A stretch of 6,414 nucleotides of DNA. Origin: Actinomycetes bacterium. GTDB taxonomy: Bacteria > Actinomycetota > Actinomycetes > S36-B12 > UBA10799. Location of the stretch: positions 1 through 6,414 of the forward strand of contig JAKOZM010000526.1 of NCBI GenBank assembly GCA_029779995.1. The letters are read 5' to 3'. Under the pieces are notes generated by a model. That model made no database searches. It saw only the letters and a program-made list of their open reading frames with translations, and was not told the DNA's origin. Shown one piece after another: positions 5,510-6,414 of this stretch (position 1 is its first letter; each line of letters begins with the position of its first letter). The position numbers and the translations under genes were made by a program.

Positions 5510-6214
5510 GTGATCGATGCACTGGCCGCTGCCGTCTTCCTACTTCCCGCCGACGAGACCCCCGTGACGCCGGAGCCTACGCCCGTCCCGGCGCCCCGTC
5601 TGGCGCAGCTCTATGCGGGTGAGGCGAAGATCCGCCCCGACATGGCAGGCCCGGCGGTCGAGGTCATCCAGAAGCAGCTCAGCGGGGTGGGCAAGACCGC
5701 GCCGCTGACCGGTGTCTGGGACGTTGAGTCCCGCGCTGCCTACAAGTCCTGGCAGTCCAAGTTCGGATACTGGCCGACCGGCACCGTGACCGGCAAGCAG
5801 GCCACCTTCTTGAAGCAGCTCTACGGCAACGGCAAGCTGCCGAAGATCTGCCGCACCGGCCGGGTCCTTTGCGTCGACAAGCACCAACTGGTTCTGCGTG
5901 CGATGAAGAACGGCAAGCAGCAGTTGGTCACCGACGTCCGCTTCGGCTCCTCAGAGACACCCACCCGCAACGGCAAGTTCGGGGTCTACTCGAAGGTCCG
6001 CTACCTGATCAGCGACCTTTCCGGGACACCGATGCCCTTCTCCCTGTTCTTCAGCGGCGGGCAGGCCGTGCACTTCTCCCCCGGCTTCCGCCGCGACGGG
6101 TACAACGGATCCTCGCTGGGCTGCGTGAACGTGCGTTCGCTCAAAGACGCCAAGTGGATCTACCACAACACCCCACTGCGGACCCCGGTCTACATCTACC
6201 GCTCGGGGCGCTGA
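5510..6214 (+). CDS. L,D-transpeptidase (YkuD) with N-terminal peptidoglycan-binding domain; SLGC variant motif
   Basis: A 234-aa cell-wall enzyme. L,D-transpeptidases form 3-3 peptide cross-links in peptidoglycan outside the membrane. Residues 1-14 are a short hydrophobic stretch (IDALAAAVFLLPA), followed by a proline/threonine-rich linker at about 15-32. A PG_binding_1 domain lies at about 40-108, including AVEVIQKQL and GVWDVESRAAYKSWQ. The YkuD domain runs from about 118 to the end, with LCVDKHQLVLRAMKNGK, SSETPTRNGKFGVYS, VHFSPGF (H188) and SSLGCVNVRS with catalytic C205. The usual SHGC is SLGC here, with leucine at 203. The hydrophobic start lacks basic residues and is short for a signal peptide, so the exact N-terminus is uncertain; the in-frame TTG at 5474 would add 12 residues but no better signal. 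GTG 5510 is preferred because of the upstream promoter. Confidence 0.88.
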   Translation: MIDALAAAVFLLPADETPVTPEPTPVPAPRLAQLYAGEAKIRPDMAGPAVEVIQKQLSGVGKTAPLTGVWDVESRAAYKSWQSKFGYWPTGTVTGKQATFLKQLYGNGKLPKICRTGRVLCVDKHQLVLRAMKNGKQQLVTDVRFGSSETPTRNGKFGVYSKVRYLISDLSGTPMPFSLFFSGGQAVHFSPGFRRDGYNGSSLGCVNVRSLKDAKWIYHNTPLRTPVYIYRSGR

Positions 6215-6241
6215 CGTCACGCACACGCACCGGGTGAGAAT
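6211..6241 (+). promoter_or_regulatory. possible promoter of the 3' partial membrane-protein gene (leaderless)
   Basis: GAGAAT at 6236-6241 ends exactly 6 nt before the GTG at 6248. CTGACG at 6211-6216, overlapping the transpeptidase stop codon, resembles a -35 with a long 19-bp spacer. No Shine-Dalgarno is present. Confidence 0.35.
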
Positions 6242-6247
6242 GGGCTG

Positions 6248-6414
6248 GTGCGTTGGTGGGGCTGGCTGGTCGACCTGTGTCTGGTTGCCGCCTGCGCCGC
6301 GATCGCGGCCAGCCTGACCCAGGACGCCAACTGGGACCAGCTGCAGTACCACTACTGGTACCCGTGGCAACTGTTCCACGGCGGCTTCACCGACCCTGAC
6401 CTGTACGGCGGCCG
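6248..6414 (+). CDS. integral membrane protein, N-terminal fragment (possible GT-C type glycosyltransferase)
   Basis: An open frame of 55 residues continues past the window end. It starts MRWWGWLVDLCLVAACAAIA, with one hydrophobic helix at about residues 5-23. A loop rich in acidic and aromatic residues follows: NWDQLQYHYWYPWQLFHGG at 28-46, then FTDPDLYGG. A first helix followed by an Asp-containing, Tyr/His/Trp-rich loop resembles the start of multi-spanning GT-C glycosyltransferase-like proteins, which use polyprenyl-phosphate sugars. With only 55 residues this is a guess; another multi-spanning membrane protein is equally possible. The GTG at 6248 is 33 nt after the transpeptidase stop, on the same strand, so read-through co-transcription is possible alongside the putative own promoter. 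The GTG at 6234 and ATG at 6240 are out of frame. Confidence 0.6.
   Translation, partial: MRWWGWLVDLCLVAACAAIAASLTQDANWDQLQYHYWYPWQLFHGGFTDPDLYGG

Noticed and set aside
1..6414. CRISPR arrays, tRNA or rRNA genes, insertion sequences, phage or defence systems
   Set aside because: No spaced direct repeats, cloverleaf or rRNA sequence, transposase, or defence-type protein was seen. The region is mostly ordinary chromosomal genes.

Overview
The window is GC-rich throughout. Its gene content points to an actinobacterium: an actinobacterial-type ClpC with a possible ClgR box upstream, GTG starts without Shine-Dalgarno sequences, a DUF1801 protein, a tandem crcB pair and a peptidoglycan-binding L,D-transpeptidase. 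I cannot place it at genus level. Seven coding regions are supported. Five are complete and two are cut by the window edges.

Layout. (1) Positions 1-1274, minus strand: N-terminal half of clpC, the AAA+ unfoldase of the Clp protease. (2) 1374-1787, minus strand: a 137-aa DUF1801 protein upstream of clpC in the same direction, with a ClgR-like dyad at its 3' end. (3) 1788-2012: a divergent intergenic region with two long imperfect inverted repeats (1818-1884 and 1901-1959) and a short perfect dyad (1975-1988). (4) 2013-4655, plus strand: a large two-domain GH63/MGH1-like glycoside hydrolase of 880 aa. (5) 4636-5441, minus strand: two translationally coupled CrcB/Fluc fluoride channel subunits, the second converging on and overlapping the glycosidase gene by 20 bp. 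(6) 5510-6214, plus strand: an L,D-transpeptidase with a peptidoglycan-binding domain and an altered catalytic motif (SLGC instead of SHGC). (7) 6248-6414, plus strand: the start of an integral membrane protein, possibly a GT-C type glycosyltransferase.

The genes read as separate functional units, not one pathway: protein quality control, carbohydrate hydrolysis, fluoride export and cell-wall cross-linking. The most consistent regulatory theme is leaderless transcription. Three plus-strand genes have no Shine-Dalgarno sequence and carry a -10-like hexamer (A at position 2, T at position 6) exactly 6 nt before a GTG. crcB1 has a similar hexamer 7 nt before its ATG. By contrast, clpC, the DUF1801 gene and the second crcB have clear Shine-Dalgarno sequences. 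I found no convincing new multi-gene system. The least explained element is the pair of long inverted repeats at 1818-1959.
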